The notes: generated by a model from the letters alone, not told the origin. A stretch of DNA of 49,244 nt from Candidatus Omnitrophota bacterium (GCA_016212005.1 JACRHP010000079.1:1-49244), one strand, 5' to 3'. Counted from the first letter of the stretch, positions 33,193 to 42,021 are shown. A program made the numbers and translations.

Positions 33193-35007
33193 TCAGGATT
33201 TCCCCAAAAGGACGGCGGATTGTCGTTCGCAGTGGAATTTTTTCAAGAGCGCCAGGCACTTGCGGCCGGACTCGATGAAGATGATGACGACCAGCACCAG
33301 CATCAGCACCGATAAAAAGGCGTTGAGGTTGCCTTTAAATGAATGTTGCGGCAGGTAATTTTGGAAAATGTTGTCGAAGCTGGCGACCGCGGTCGTGGCG
33401 AACATGAACAACGACGGCAAAAACGTAATGAGCGCGTATCGCCATTTTTTGGTATGCCCCAAAATGTAGACGGTCCCGAAGGAAAGCGCCAGCGCCGACA
33501 ATAACTGATTCGCCACTCCGAACATCGGCCAGATCGTCGAGATCTCTCCCTGATAGACCATGTATCCCCACGCGCAAGTGATGATCGCGCTCGTGACGAT
33601 CGTCGAGGGCATCCAGTTGACCCTGGCCCAGCGTGAGCGCGGGTTTGCGTACTTGACCATTTCCTGCAAAATGTAGCGCGCCACGCGCGTGCCGGCGTCG
33701 ATCGTCGTCAGAATGAAAAGCGCCTCGAACATGATCGCGAAATGATACCAGTAGCCCATCCATTGGCTCATTTTGGGGATCGCCGAGAAGATGAGTGACA
33801 TTCCCGCCGCCAAAGACACCGCGCCGCCGGCACGTCCGGTCAGTGTTTCGCCGGTCATCTGTTCCATTTGCGTCAGTTGTGTTGTATCGAATCCTAATTT
33901 GCCGAAGGCCTCTGGAGAAAGATTGATGGCGAAATAATCGCCGGGCAGCATGACGGTGGCGGCAACAAGCGCCATCACTGAAACGAACGCCTCCACCACC
34001 ATCGCGCCGTAGCTGATCATGCGGATATCTTTTTCGCTGTTGATCATTTTGGGTGTGGTACCGGAGGCGATCAGACTGTGGAATCCGCTGATGGCGCCGC
34101 AGGCGATGGTGATACAGACAAACGGCCATACCTTGCCGGGGATGATCGGTCCGCCGCCGTGGATGTATTGGGTCACCATCGGCATGTGGATCTGGGGATT
34201 GACGATGAAGATCCCGGCAGCCAGAAGAAAAATTGTCCCGATCTTCATGTAAGTGCTCAAATAATCCCGCGGGCAGAGCAAAAGCCACACCGGCAAAACG
34301 GAAGCGATAAATCCGTAGACCGGCAGGATGATCGAAAGCGCCGGTTTGGAATAAAGAAAATAAGCGGCCAGGGGTGTTTTGGAAAGCGGTTCGCCGGCAA
34401 CGACACCAACGATCAGTAAAATGACGCCGATCATGGAGGCCTCGAGGATCTTTCCGGGACGGATCCGGGACATGTAAACTCCCACAAGGAGCGCCGCGGG
34501 GATCGTGACCGCGATGGTAAAAGTCGCCCACGCGCTATGGTTGAGCGCGTTAACAACGACGAGCCCCAGCCCGGCCAGGGCGGTGACAATGATAAAAAGG
34601 ATGGCCACTCCCGTTGTCAGGCCTGCGGCCTTGCCGATGTATTTGCGGGCGAGGCGCGTGAGGGAAAATCCTTTCATCCGCACCGACGCGAACAGAATCA
34701 CCATGTCGTGCACAGCGCCGCCCAAGACCGCGCCGATCAATATCCAGAGATATCCGGGTAAGAATCCGAACTGCGCCGCCAGAACCGGTCCGACTAATGG
34801 ACCAGCGCCGGCGATCGCGGCAAAATGGTGGCCAAACAAGATCCAGCGGTTGGTCGGATCGTAATCTTTCCCATCGCGCATCGTGTGGGCTGGTGTCGCG
34901 CGGTTCTCATCGATGATCAGGACTTTGGTGATGATGAATTTGGCGTAAAGCCGGTAGGCGAGGGCGAAGACCAGCAGACTTACGACGATGAAGGTGAGGG
35001 CGTACAT
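33193..35007 (-). CDS. cstA: Carbon starvation protein A (CstA) peptide/pyruvate transporter
   Basis: A 604-residue multi-pass inner-membrane protein. The conserved start region is [38 protein letters not shown], the CstA signature, followed by many hydrophobic helices. CstA proteins import peptides or pyruvate. The start is placed at 35007 because a GGAGG ribosome site lies 12 bases upstream and the protein then begins with a membrane helix; the open frame runs on to 35070 but those residues come from a palindromic repeat. Confidence 0.95.
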   Translation of the reverse strand: MYALTFIVVSLLVFALAYRLYAKFIITKVLIIDENRATPAHTMRDGKDYDPTNRWILFGHHFAAIAGAGPLVGPVLAAQFGFLPGYLWILIGAVLGGAVHDMVILFASVRMKGFSLTRLARKYIGKAAGLTTGVAILFIIVTALAGLGLVVVNALNHSAWATFTIAVTIPAALLVGVYMSRIRPGKILEASMIGVILLIVGVVAGEPLSKTPLAAYFLYSKPALSIILPVYGFIASVLPVWLLLCPRDYLSTYMKIGTIFLLAAGIFIVNPQIHMPMVTQYIHGGGPIIPGKVWPFVCITIACGAISGFHSLIASGTTPKMINSEKDIRMISYGAMVVEAFVSVMALVAATVMLPGDYFAINLSPEAFGKLGFDTTQLTQMEQMTGETLTGRAGGAVSLAAGMSLIFSAIPKMSQWMGYWYHFAIMFEALFILTTIDAGTRVARYILQEMVKYANPRSRWARVNWMPSTIVTSAIITCAWGYMVYQGEISTIWPMFGVANQLLSALALSFGTVYILGHTKKWRYALITFLPSLFMFATTAVASFDNIFQNYLPQHSFKGNLNAFLSVLMLVLVVIIFIESGRKCLALLKKFHCERQSAVLLGKS

Positions 35008-35040
35008 AAATTCGTATTTCCTCCCTGCGGGAGCCTCTGG

Positions 35041-35102
35041 GTATCTCGTCGCTCGTATCTCGTAACTCAACGAAATACGAGATACTAGATACGAGATACG
35101 AT
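35041..35102. repeat. GTATCTCG palindromic repeat upstream of cstA
   Basis: GTATCTCGTCGCTCGTATCTC units on the left, then ACGAGATACTAGATACGAGATACG on the right (their inverse). Same architecture as the GTCAC and AAGTCGTAAG families with a new word. Confidence 0.8.
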
Positions 35103-35104
35103 TT

Positions 35105-35206
35105 CTAAACTGTTTTCTTTTTCAAGATCCGCCTGAAGCAGTAAAAAGTCAATCCCGCGATCAATCCCCACGAAAGAACCAGGAATATGAATCCATCAGG
35201 TCTCAT
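35105..35206 (-). CDS. MetS-like small subunit of the NSS transporter
   Basis: A 33-residue protein with one membrane helix (FIFLVLSWGLIAGLTFYCFR) and a basic end (RRILKKKTV). Its ATG overlaps the TGA of the upstream sodium symporter gene (ATGA), so it is translationally coupled. This size, topology and position match the MetS-type accessory subunits of NSS amino-acid importers known from Corynebacterium MetPS. It is too short for normal gene calling. Confidence 0.72.
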   Translation of the reverse strand: MRPDGFIFLVLSWGLIAGLTFYCFRRILKKKTV

Positions 35207-36843
35207 GGCCGGATCTCCTTGTCCGCTTTCGGATTTACTTCTTGCGGATAACCCCTGCGATTTGATTCACGCAGTGAATCGGCAGGGGTCAGTTTGTATT
35301 TACGTTTCCAGGCCAGCTTGACCAGGACGATGAGCGTAATGAATATCGCCAGCAGCCCCAGCCGGGTCGCCAGCACGTAGATCTTGTTTTCCGGCGCGAC
35401 ACTTTCCATCATGATCACTTTGATCCAGTCCTGGTAGAACCACGCGCCCAGAATCGTCAACAGAAATAGCGGCGTCACGTATTTGATGATGAATTTGTAG
35501 ACCGCCGGGACTTTCATGTCCGCGCCGTGATGGATCTCCGCCCAGGCCTTGTCCATGCCGAAGACCCAGGAAAACAGGATCACCTCCACGGTAGCGAATA
35601 CGACCAGGCAGAACGTCCCGCCCCAGAAGTCGAGCTCATCGACGACACCGTTTTTCAGGAAAAATATGGCCGGATGACAGAGGATAAAGGCCACGCCGGC
35701 GAAGATCATGACCGCGCGTTTGCGGGTCCAATTGAATTCATCTTCCAGAAATGCCACCGCCGGCTGCGCCAGGGAGACCGACGAGGTGATGCCGGCGAGA
35801 AACAGCAGGAAAAACCACAGGAACCCCATCAGGGGCGCCAGCGGCATTTTGTTAAGGACCAGGGGCATCGTGACAAACCCCAGGTTGAAGGTGCCGGACT
35901 GCGCGATGGTTTTGATCTCCGCGGGGCCGAAGAAGACAAACGCCGCCGGCAGGATGATACTGCCGCCTAAAATGACTTCCGCGAATTCGTTGGTGCTCGC
36001 CGCCGTCGTGCCCGAGAGGACCACGTCGTCGCCTTTGCGCAGATAACTGGCGTAGGTGAGGATCACCCCGATCCCCACACTCAAGGTGAAGAAAATTTGT
36101 CCCGCGGCTTCCAGCCAGACCTTGGCGGATTTCAGCGCGGTAAAGTCAGGATTCCAGACGAAGCCCAATCCGTTATTGATGTTCCAGTCGGGCTGGGCGG
36201 GATCCGGCGCGCCCAGCGTCAGGACGCGGATAAAAAGGATCATCGCGCAAAGAAAAAGCGCAGGCAGCGCCCATTTGCAGAAACGTTCGATGCCGCCTTT
36301 GATGCCGTGGTAGATCACGACGGCGTTCAAGAGAAAAGTAATCAGGAAGAACAGGTACGCCCAGCCGAGACCATGGAAATATTGGTTCTGTTCCAGGCCC
36401 TGGAACCCGCTCAAGAAACTTTTCATGCCGGTTTGGTCCATGAGGCCGTGGTATTTTCCGAAGAGGGCGAAGAAGCTGTAGGCGAGCGTCCAGGATTCGA
36501 TGTAGATGTAATAGATGAAGATGACCAGCGGCCCGAAGATACCGATGACGCCGAAGTATTTGATGAAGCGGTTCTTGCGCCAGATGCTGTGGAAGATGCC
36601 GGGTGCCGTGCCGTGGCCGAACCCGCCGCCGTAGCGGCCCAGCGTCCATTCGATCCACATCAGTGGGATCCCCAGAAGGAGCAGCGAGACGAGGTAGGGG
36701 ATCATAAACGCCCCGCCGCCGTTGGCCGCCACTTTCGCCGGGAACCTTAAAAAATTCCCCAGCCCGATCGCCGATCCCGCCACCGCCATGATGATGCCCA
36801 GCCGCGAACCCCACTGCTGCCGGGTTGCCGGTGCTTTGCTCAT
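35203..36843 (-). CDS. Sodium-dependent NSS/SNF-family amino-acid transporter
   Basis: A 546-residue symporter with about 12 membrane helices. The first helix carries the sodium/substrate motif GSAIGLGNFLRFP, followed by NGGGAFMIPYLVSLLLLGIPLMWIE, the family signature. Homologues such as LeuT and MetP import amino acids with Na+. It overlaps a tiny partner gene at its 3' end. The upstream region is shared with the divergent porin gene at 36956. Confidence 0.95.
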   Translation of the reverse strand: MSKAPATRQQWGSRLGIIMAVAGSAIGLGNFLRFPAKVAANGGGAFMIPYLVSLLLLGIPLMWIEWTLGRYGGGFGHGTAPGIFHSIWRKNRFIKYFGVIGIFGPLVIFIYYIYIESWTLAYSFFALFGKYHGLMDQTGMKSFLSGFQGLEQNQYFHGLGWAYLFFLITFLLNAVVIYHGIKGGIERFCKWALPALFLCAMILFIRVLTLGAPDPAQPDWNINNGLGFVWNPDFTALKSAKVWLEAAGQIFFTLSVGIGVILTYASYLRKGDDVVLSGTTAASTNEFAEVILGGSIILPAAFVFFGPAEIKTIAQSGTFNLGFVTMPLVLNKMPLAPLMGFLWFFLLFLAGITSSVSLAQPAVAFLEDEFNWTRKRAVMIFAGVAFILCHPAIFFLKNGVVDELDFWGGTFCLVVFATVEVILFSWVFGMDKAWAEIHHGADMKVPAVYKFIIKYVTPLFLLTILGAWFYQDWIKVIMMESVAPENKIYVLATRLGLLAIFITLIVLVKLAWKRKYKLTPADSLRESNRRGYPQEVNPKADKEIRP

Positions 36844-36942
36844 GGCCTTGTTCTCTGATCGCTCATAATTGGTTCCATTATACCTTCCCCCGCCGAAGCG
36901 GAGTATGAAAATTTATTTTTTATGCAAAAGGCCTTCTCTATG

Positions 36943-36948
36943 TATAAT
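36943..36948 (+). promoter_or_regulatory. TATAAT box just before the porin start
   Basis: A perfect TATAAT lies 8 bases before the chosen ATG at 36956. No convincing -35 is visible, and transcription would start at or after the ATG, so the box may be chance or drive a leaderless message. Confidence 0.25.
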
Positions 36949-36955
36949 GAACCTC

Positions 36956-38221
36956 ATGCGCAGGAATATTTATTGGGCGATCATCTTAGTATTGGGGACG
37001 GCCGGTCAGGCCTTCGCGGGACCCGCGGTGACGATCGGCGGGGAAGAGCGGTTCCGCTACGAATTCAAAAAGGATTTTGATCTTAACGCGAGCGCGAAAG
37101 ACAACGGCGGTTTGTTCTTTCATCGGTTGCGTCTGAACGCCAAAGCGGTTTTCGGCGACGCGGCGGAGATATTCATCGAAGGGCTCGACGCTCAGACCGG
37201 CGCCCACGGAATCAAGGCCACGGCGAACCAGACGGACGACTTTGATCTCCATCAGGCCTACGTGAATTTGCGGAATGTCGGCGGATCGGATCTCGACATC
37301 AAGCTCGGCCGGCAGGAATTAAAATACGGTAAAGCCCGTTTGATCGACGCGCCCACCTGGGCGAACCGGATCCGGGCATTCGACGCCGGGGTCGTACACT
37401 ACGACCATAATGGATTTTGGGGTGATATTCTCTACGGCCAGGACGTCAAGTACGACGACGACAAACTCAACACCTCCCGTAATGAAGAAATGCTCGCCGG
37501 CACGTATTTCGGCTATCAAAAAGACAAGGCGGCGCCGCTGGCCGAAGGGTATTTCTTGAGCTTGATCGATATCAAAGGTACTAATGATATCCATCGTTAT
37601 ACGGTCGGGGCCCGGCTGCAGGCCAATGTCCCGGCGGGAGCGCTCGTCGATATCGAAATGCCTTTTCAGTTCGGCGATACCGGCACGACCACTTCGGGGA
37701 CAAAAACGATCCGGGCGTACGCCCTTCACGCCGATGTGTCCAAAAGTTTTGAGCAATGCCGCTGGAAGCCCAAGCTGGCGGCCGCTTACGACGAAGCCTC
37801 CGGCGACAAAGACCCCAACGACAGCGTCAACAATACCTTTGTGCCGCTTTATCAATCTACCCACGCGCCCTACGGGCTGATGGACCTTTTTCGCTGGCAG
37901 AATGTGCGCAATCCGGAGGTCAGTTTGACCTTTTCGCCGACGGGAAAACTTAAAATCACGCCGCAGGCGGATTTTTTCTGGTTAGAGAGCAAATTCGACA
38001 ACTGGTATAATTCTTCCGGCGGCAACGTCCGCACCAAAACCAGCGGCGAGCGCGGTTATTATGTCGGCAGCGAAGTCTCGTTGCGCGCGGCGTACGATGT
38101 TAACAAGAACATCAAGCTGGAATCCGGCTACGCGCATTTTTTTACCGGCGGCTATGTCAAGGACAGCGGCGCGGATGATGAGGCGGACTGGTTCTACACC
38201 CAGATCGTCGCCAAATATTGA
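36956..38221 (+). CDS. Outer-membrane porin, alginate-export-like beta-barrel
   Basis: A 421-residue protein from the ATG at 36956 with a signal peptide ending QAFA. The mature part alternates polar and hydrophobic residues as in a beta-barrel. It has the alginate-export-type motif LGRQELKYGKARLIDAPTWANRIRAFD. The protein ends in aromatic-containing strands (WFYTQIVAKY), a usual barrel end. Such porins let anionic sugars or small substrates pass. The gene is followed 4 bases later by a MOT1-type anion transporter, which suggests a joint uptake route for a small anion. Confidence 0.85.
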   Translation: MRRNIYWAIILVLGTAGQAFAGPAVTIGGEERFRYEFKKDFDLNASAKDNGGLFFHRLRLNAKAVFGDAAEIFIEGLDAQTGAHGIKATANQTDDFDLHQAYVNLRNVGGSDLDIKLGRQELKYGKARLIDAPTWANRIRAFDAGVVHYDHNGFWGDILYGQDVKYDDDKLNTSRNEEMLAGTYFGYQKDKAAPLAEGYFLSLIDIKGTNDIHRYTVGARLQANVPAGALVDIEMPFQFGDTGTTTSGTKTIRAYALHADVSKSFEQCRWKPKLAAAYDEASGDKDPNDSVNNTFVPLYQSTHAPYGLMDLFRWQNVRNPEVSLTFSPTGKLKITPQADFFWLESKFDNWYNSSGGNVRTKTSGERGYYVGSEVSLRAAYDVNKNIKLESGYAHFFTGGYVKDSGADDEADWFYTQIVAKY

Positions 38222-38225
38222 ACTT

Positions 38226-39353
38226 ATGAAAAATTGGATTCAGTTCAACCGCAACGAATTTTCGGGAAGTTTTGGAGATATCGGCACCGATTTTCCTTTG
38301 ATCGCGGGGATGATCCTGGCCTCAAATCTCGACGTGGCCAGCGTCTTTGTGATGTTCGGCCTGATGCAAATTTGCACAGGTGTCGTTTACGGATTGCCGA
38401 TGCCTGTGCAACCGCTCAAAGCGATGGCGATTTTGGTGATCGCCCAGCACATTCAATCTTCCGTGTTATTCGGCGCGGGACTTGCCATCGGTTTGGTGAT
38501 GCTGGTCCTGACATTGAGCGGCACTCTTAGTTGGCTCGCCGTAAAAATTCCAGCTTGTGTTGTTCGCGGGATCCAGTTCGGTTTGGGGTTATCTCTGGCA
38601 TCGCTGGCTCTGACGAAATATGTCCCGAGCATGGGCGTGGACGGTTATGTTCTCGCTTTGGTCAGCTTTGTGTTCATGATCGTTTTGCTGGGCAATCGCC
38701 GCTTGCCTCCAGGGGTCTTTGTCATCGCTCTGGGGTTGCTTTACGCCATTTTCTTCAAAGTGAATTTGACCAGCCTTTCTTCGGGAATAGGTTTACACCT
38801 GCCGCAGTTTGCTTTGCCCAACACCGGTGACATTCTCACCGGATTTTTTCTTTTGGCCCTGCCGCAATTGCCGCTTTCCTTGTCGAATTCCGTGATCGCG
38901 ACCAACAAAACTCTTCACGACCTTTTTCCGCAGCGGAACATATCGGTCAAAAAGATCGGGATCACCTATGCCCTGATGAATCTGGTAGTGCCGTTTTTAA
39001 AAGGGATCCCGGTGTGCCACGGCTGCGGAGGTCTTGCCGGCCATTACGCGCTGGGCGGACGGACGGGAGGTTCGGTCGTTATTTACGGATCGGTCCTGGT
39101 CACGATCGGCCTCGTGTTCAGCGGGGCGTTCCAGCAGGTCATCCATTTTTTTCCGCAGCCGGTCCTGGGCATCGTGTTATTTTTTGAGGCGCTGACGCTG
39201 ATGCTTTTTATCCGCGACCAGACGCAAAGCAAACGCGACACGGCGATCGCTCTCCTTGTTGCCTTGATCTGTCTGACACTGCCCCAGGGATATGTCGCTG
39301 GCTTGATCATCGGGACGGTTTTGTATTATTCTCCCTGGCTCAAAGGCCTTTGA
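38226..39353 (+). CDS. MOT1-type molybdate/sulfate transporter
   Basis: A 375-residue inner-membrane transporter from the ATG at 38226, 4 bases after the porin stop. Motifs: FSGSFGDIGTDFPLIAGM, GLPMPVQPLKAMA and GGLAGHYALGGRTGGS, which define the MFS_MOT1/SulP-like molybdate transporter family. About ten membrane helices. The open frame extends upstream to 38061 but that part overlaps the porin and is not conserved. Substrate (molybdate or sulfate) cannot be told from the sequence. Confidence 0.88.
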   Translation: MKNWIQFNRNEFSGSFGDIGTDFPLIAGMILASNLDVASVFVMFGLMQICTGVVYGLPMPVQPLKAMAILVIAQHIQSSVLFGAGLAIGLVMLVLTLSGTLSWLAVKIPACVVRGIQFGLGLSLASLALTKYVPSMGVDGYVLALVSFVFMIVLLGNRRLPPGVFVIALGLLYAIFFKVNLTSLSSGIGLHLPQFALPNTGDILTGFFLLALPQLPLSLSNSVIATNKTLHDLFPQRNISVKKIGITYALMNLVVPFLKGIPVCHGCGGLAGHYALGGRTGGSVVIYGSVLVTIGLVFSGAFQQVIHFFPQPVLGIVLFFEALTLMLFIRDQTQSKRDTAIALLVALICLTLPQGYVAGLIIGTVLYYSPWLKGL

Positions 39354-39383
39354 GCCGGTTACAGCTTTGTTTAGGGGGCAGTC

Positions 39384-39466
39384 TTGACAAATAACAGAAA
39401 ACAGTGTATATTCTTATTGTACAAATATATACAATGAATTGTACTATAAAGTACAATAAATTGTAC
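39384..39466 (+). promoter_or_regulatory. Strong promoter with stacked TTGTAC palindromic operators
   Basis: TTGACA at 39384-39389, 17 bases, TATATT at 39407-39412. Downstream are TTGTA(N8)TACAA near 39417-39434, the perfect palindrome ATTGTACTATAAAGTACAAT at 39438-39457, and the overlapping palindrome GTACAATAAATTGTAC at 39451-39466, ending two bases before the ATG. A regulator bound here would block transcription start, as in autorepressed toxin-antitoxin operons. Confidence 0.7.
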
Positions 39467-39468
39467 TT

Positions 39469-40062
39469 ATGGAATATCGATTAACAAAAGTTGAACTAGT
39501 AAATACTCTTAGGGGATGGAGTAAATTCTCAAAGCGAAAAGTACGTTTAATCGCTTGCGGTGGTACAGCCTTGACTTTGTTAGACATAAAAGCTTCGACC
39601 AAAGACATTGATTTTATGGTGCCTGACCCAAAAGAGTATAACTATCTAACAAAAGTGCTCAGGGATATCGGGTACAAACAATTCAATCCGGCACGATGGA
39701 AAAAGGAAAATGAATTATTTGAGATAGACCTATACTCTGGCAAGAAAATACACACTACGGAACTATTGGAGTCTCCTTTGGAGGAAGGCAATCATATTTT
39801 TCTTCAAAATATAGGACAACTTTATATCGGTGTTTTGAATCTTTATGATTTGATTTCCAGCAAACTTTTTAGAGGAACAAGTGTGGATTTTGAAGACTGT
39901 TTAATGTTAGCCAGAGTCAAAGAAAAAGAAATCAATAAAGACCTGTTAATAAAAAGGTATAACGAGTTGGCAAGTTACGATATTGCAGAGGATAGGGTTA
40001 AAGGGCATATACAGAGTTTTGTTGATAGATGGGGAAAGGAGGTAAATGAAAATGGAAGATAA
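39469..40062 (+). CDS. Nucleotidyltransferase of the AbiEii/DUF6036-like group
   Basis: A 197-residue protein with the nucleotidyltransferase motif CGGTALTLLDIKASTKDIDFM at 30-50: G31-G32, and D46 and D48 as metal ligands. A third acidic residue may be in FEIDLYS near residue 86. It overlaps the next gene, and the pair sits behind a strongly operator-bound promoter. In MNT/HEPN systems a small nucleotidyltransferase adds AMP to a HEPN toxin and so acts as antitoxin; that role here is inference. It is larger than a typical MntA. Confidence 0.75.
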   Translation: MEYRLTKVELVNTLRGWSKFSKRKVRLIACGGTALTLLDIKASTKDIDFMVPDPKEYNYLTKVLRDIGYKQFNPARWKKENELFEIDLYSGKKIHTTELLESPLEEGNHIFLQNIGQLYIGVLNLYDLISSKLFRGTSVDFEDCLMLARVKEKEINKDLLIKRYNELASYDIAEDRVKGHIQSFVDRWGKEVNENGR

Positions 40063-40720
40063 AGAATTATTAGAGAGGGTAGGCAAATTAGGATTTCCTC
40101 TTGTTGAAACCGAAGAGAAATTTGACGTCAATCAGACTTTAGCCGAAGTGGTTAAAAGTAACAACGCTCGATTACTGGAAGGGTTTACCGTTTTATTGGT
40201 AAATGCTGTTCGGGATGATAATTTTAGTTATGCGAAGGTTCAGGATTATTTGACGGAAGATAAAGATAAGAATTTATTAAAAGAACTGTTTCTTCTCTCT
40301 TTAAGTTTATATAAAGTTTTAAATTTTTATTTTAATTTGCCGAAGAGTTTATATGAGAAATTATCCGCAGAAGACTTAACTAAAATGAAAGAATTCAGGA
40401 ATTGTCTTACTCATGATGCCAATTTTAATGTGATGGGATATACCTTTTCGCCTGAAAGGTTAAAAGATGTTTTTGCCGCTTATTTAAAGAATGAAGTGGA
40501 GGAGGTTAAAAAGCAGACAGAGAAGCAAGAAGACTTTTCTTTGGAATATGCGTTATCCCAAGTTTTTTCTCCCAAGCAAAAGGAATTATTCTTGAAGCGG
40601 GTTAAGGGGCTTGAATTGAACAAGACGGAAAGAGAGTACTTTTCTCGAACAGTTAAGAAGAAACTTTTTGCTTTAGTCAATCCAGAACTTAGCCGTTTTG
40701 CGAAATTATTATTAGAATAA
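40052..40720 (+). CDS. HEPN-like partner of the nucleotidyltransferase
   Basis: A 222-residue helical protein not clearly matched to a named family. It carries RNCLTH at residues 116-121, which fits the HEPN ribonuclease motif R-N-x3-H. The AAGGAGG ribosome site at 40036-40042 is 3 bases from the ATG at 40046 but 9 bases from the ATG at 40052, so the latter is preferred. It overlaps the upstream nucleotidyltransferase gene. The HEPN Tyr used for AMPylation in the MNT/HEPN system (HxY) is not present after H121. Confidence 0.6.
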   Translation: MEDKELLERVGKLGFPLVETEEKFDVNQTLAEVVKSNNARLLEGFTVLLVNAVRDDNFSYAKVQDYLTEDKDKNLLKELFLLSLSLYKVLNFYFNLPKSLYEKLSAEDLTKMKEFRNCLTHDANFNVMGYTFSPERLKDVFAAYLKNEVEEVKKQTEKQEDFSLEYALSQVFSPKQKELFLKRVKGLELNKTEREYFSRTVKKKLFALVNPELSRFAKLLLE

Positions 40721-40801
40721 GACACCAAGAAGAAATCTATAAAATAAATATATTTTGGTGTAAAATATCACCCGCATATCGGTATTCATAGACTATATTT
40801 T

Positions 40802-40875
40802 GTCCCTGTAGCTCAGTTGGACAGAGCATCAGCCTTCTAAGCTGAGGGTCGCACGTTCGATTCGTGCCAGGGACG
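40802..40875 (+). tRNA. tRNA-Arg (anticodon UCU)
   Basis: A 74-base cloverleaf: acceptor GTCCCTG/CAGGGAC, D arm GCTCAGTTGGACAGAGC, anticodon stem TCAGC/GCTGA with loop CTTCTAA, T arm GCACG-TTCGATT-CGTGC, discriminator G. The 3' CCA is not encoded. It lies at the edge of the NTase/HEPN island, a common insertion position. Confidence 0.96.
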
Positions 40876-40884
40876 TTCTTCTTC

Positions 40885-40908
40885 GCGCCAATGTTTTCAC
40901 GTTGGCGC
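40885..40908 (+). terminator. Strong hairpin after tRNA-Arg
   Basis: GCGCCAATGT-TTTC-ACGTTGGCGC, a 10-bp stem with one G:U pair, extended outside by CTTC/CGAAG. No T run follows, so it may be a processing or terminator structure or another palindromic element. Confidence 0.4.
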
Positions 40909-40982
40909 TTCGAAGGAACTGGCGCCTTGGTGTCAGGGATGCTCCTCCGAAGGAGAGCCAGGGATGCTTAATCTTTAATGTT

Positions 40983-41807
40983 ATGAATACACTCAAAAAA
41001 ATTCTGATCGCCTGTGTTGTTGCCGTTGTGCTGGCTGTTGTGGCCGCGTCGGTGTACGTCAAGCTCTACGGCAAGGCGCTGCTCGAACAGGCCTTGAGCG
41101 GATCGTTGAAAAAGGAAGTGCGGTTTGAAAGTGTGGCGTATCAGTTTCCTTTCGGCGTGCGCGTAGGGAACGTGCGCATCGAGCCGGATTTTTCGGCCAA
41201 CGAGATCCTGGCGCAATTTGCTCCGGGGTCGCTCTTGGCCGAACCGCGGCGCGTGACGCAGGTGGTCATCCATGGCGGCACGTACAGCTACGTCGGTAAA
41301 GGGGAGAGTCCGTTGCGGTTTCGCGTCGAAGATATGCGTTTGGAAGCGAGCGATATTTTGATCCCTTTGGCGTCGGTGCATACCAGCTTCAAGTTTTGGG
41401 GCCGTCTGGCTCAAGAGAAAAATCCTTTGAGCGGAAGCCGGGTGGAGTCCTCCGGCTGGGTGGATTGGGTAAAGAAAGATATGGAAGGGACGCTGCAGGT
41501 CGTTGACCCGAGCGGGCACGCCGGATTGACCGCGCAAGCGGTCTCGAAAAATAACGACATGGTCGTGACCGGGGACCTGAAGATGAGCGGCTTGCAACAA
41601 TCGGTGGCGCCGTCGCAGGGCGCGTCGGACGTCAATCAATTGATCTCCGGGGTGCTTTCCGCGGCCGGTATCGAGATCGGCGCGAAGTTTTCCTTCAAGA
41701 CGAAAATGGACGATCTAGAGATCACTAATATCGGCTTTTCGGGCAAGGTCATCGCGGGCGAGGGATTTGAAAAAATGTTTTCCGGGAAGCCGGCGGCGTC
41801 GGAATAA
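40983..41807 (+). CDS. Small AsmA-like membrane-anchored protein
   Basis: A 274-residue protein from the ATG at 40983. An N-terminal membrane segment (KILIACVVAVVLAVVAASVYV) is followed by a periplasmic part with the pattern ALSGSLKKEVRFESVAYQFPFGVRVGNVRIEPDF, typical of the N-terminal region of AsmA-like proteins. It is far shorter than the 1038-residue relative at 21908. The residues encoded upstream of the ATG are not conserved-looking. Likely role is in envelope lipid or outer-membrane maintenance, by family only. Confidence 0.7.
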   Translation: MNTLKKILIACVVAVVLAVVAASVYVKLYGKALLEQALSGSLKKEVRFESVAYQFPFGVRVGNVRIEPDFSANEILAQFAPGSLLAEPRRVTQVVIHGGTYSYVGKGESPLRFRVEDMRLEASDILIPLASVHTSFKFWGRLAQEKNPLSGSRVESSGWVDWVKKDMEGTLQVVDPSGHAGLTAQAVSKNNDMVVTGDLKMSGLQQSVAPSQGASDVNQLISGVLSAAGIEIGAKFSFKTKMDDLEITNIGFSGKVIAGEGFEKMFSGKPAASE

Positions 41808-41811
41808 GCGT

Positions 41812-41839
41812 TTGTCGTGGCGCGGGTTTGTGGTAGAAT
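41812..41839 (+). promoter_or_regulatory. Candidate promoter for tRNA-His
   Basis: TTGTCG at 41812-41817, 16 bases, TAGAAT at 41834-41839. A hairpin with a short T run lies between it and the tRNA, so its role is uncertain. Confidence 0.3.
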
Positions 41840-41851
41840 GACACGATTTTT

Positions 41852-41906
41852 TGTGGTGGGTGCCCCGATGCCTTCGGCAAGAATCGGGACAACTCCACCA
41901 CATTTT
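41852..41906 (+). repeat. Nested palindrome carrying a copy of the tRNA-His start, followed by TTTT
   Basis: TGTGGTGG pairs with CCACCACA; inside, CCCGAT pairs with ATCGGG, and inside that GCC-TTC-GGC. The left end TGTGGTGGGTG is identical to the sequence at the 5' end of the tRNA-His gene 80 bases downstream. With four T residues after the stem it may also terminate the AsmA-like gene. Confidence 0.55.
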
Positions 41907-41931
41907 CTAGAATAAAAGATTAAAGGTATGT

Positions 41932-42009
41932 GGTGGGTGTAGCTCAGTTGGTTAGAGTACAAGATTGTGGATCTTGTGGTCGCGGGTTCAAATCCCGTCA
42001 CCCACCCCA
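41932..42009 (+). tRNA. tRNA-His (anticodon GUG)
   Basis: Acceptor GTGGGTG/CACCCAC, with G at -1 (41932) facing the discriminator C (42006), the identity mark of tRNA-His. D arm GCTCAGTTGGTTAGAGT, anticodon stem CAAGA/TCTTG with loop TTGTGGA, T arm GCGGG-TTCAAAT-CCCGT. CCA appears to be encoded at 42007-42009. Confidence 0.96.
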
Positions 42010-42021
42010 TATGTTACCCTC

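Noticed and set aside
33335-34531. A 398-residue minus-strand frame inside cstA
   Set aside because: It is a shifted-frame shadow of CstA rich in Arg and His, while the CstA frame has all family motifs and membrane helices.
38061-38225. N-terminal extension of the MOT1 transporter
   Set aside because: It overlaps the porin coding sequence out of frame, is Arg/Ser-rich, and the family starts at the ATG at 38226.
41636-42010. Minus-strand protein reading across tRNA-His
   Set aside because: It begins with the known artefact 'GWVTGFEPATTRS' that comes from translating a tRNA gene.
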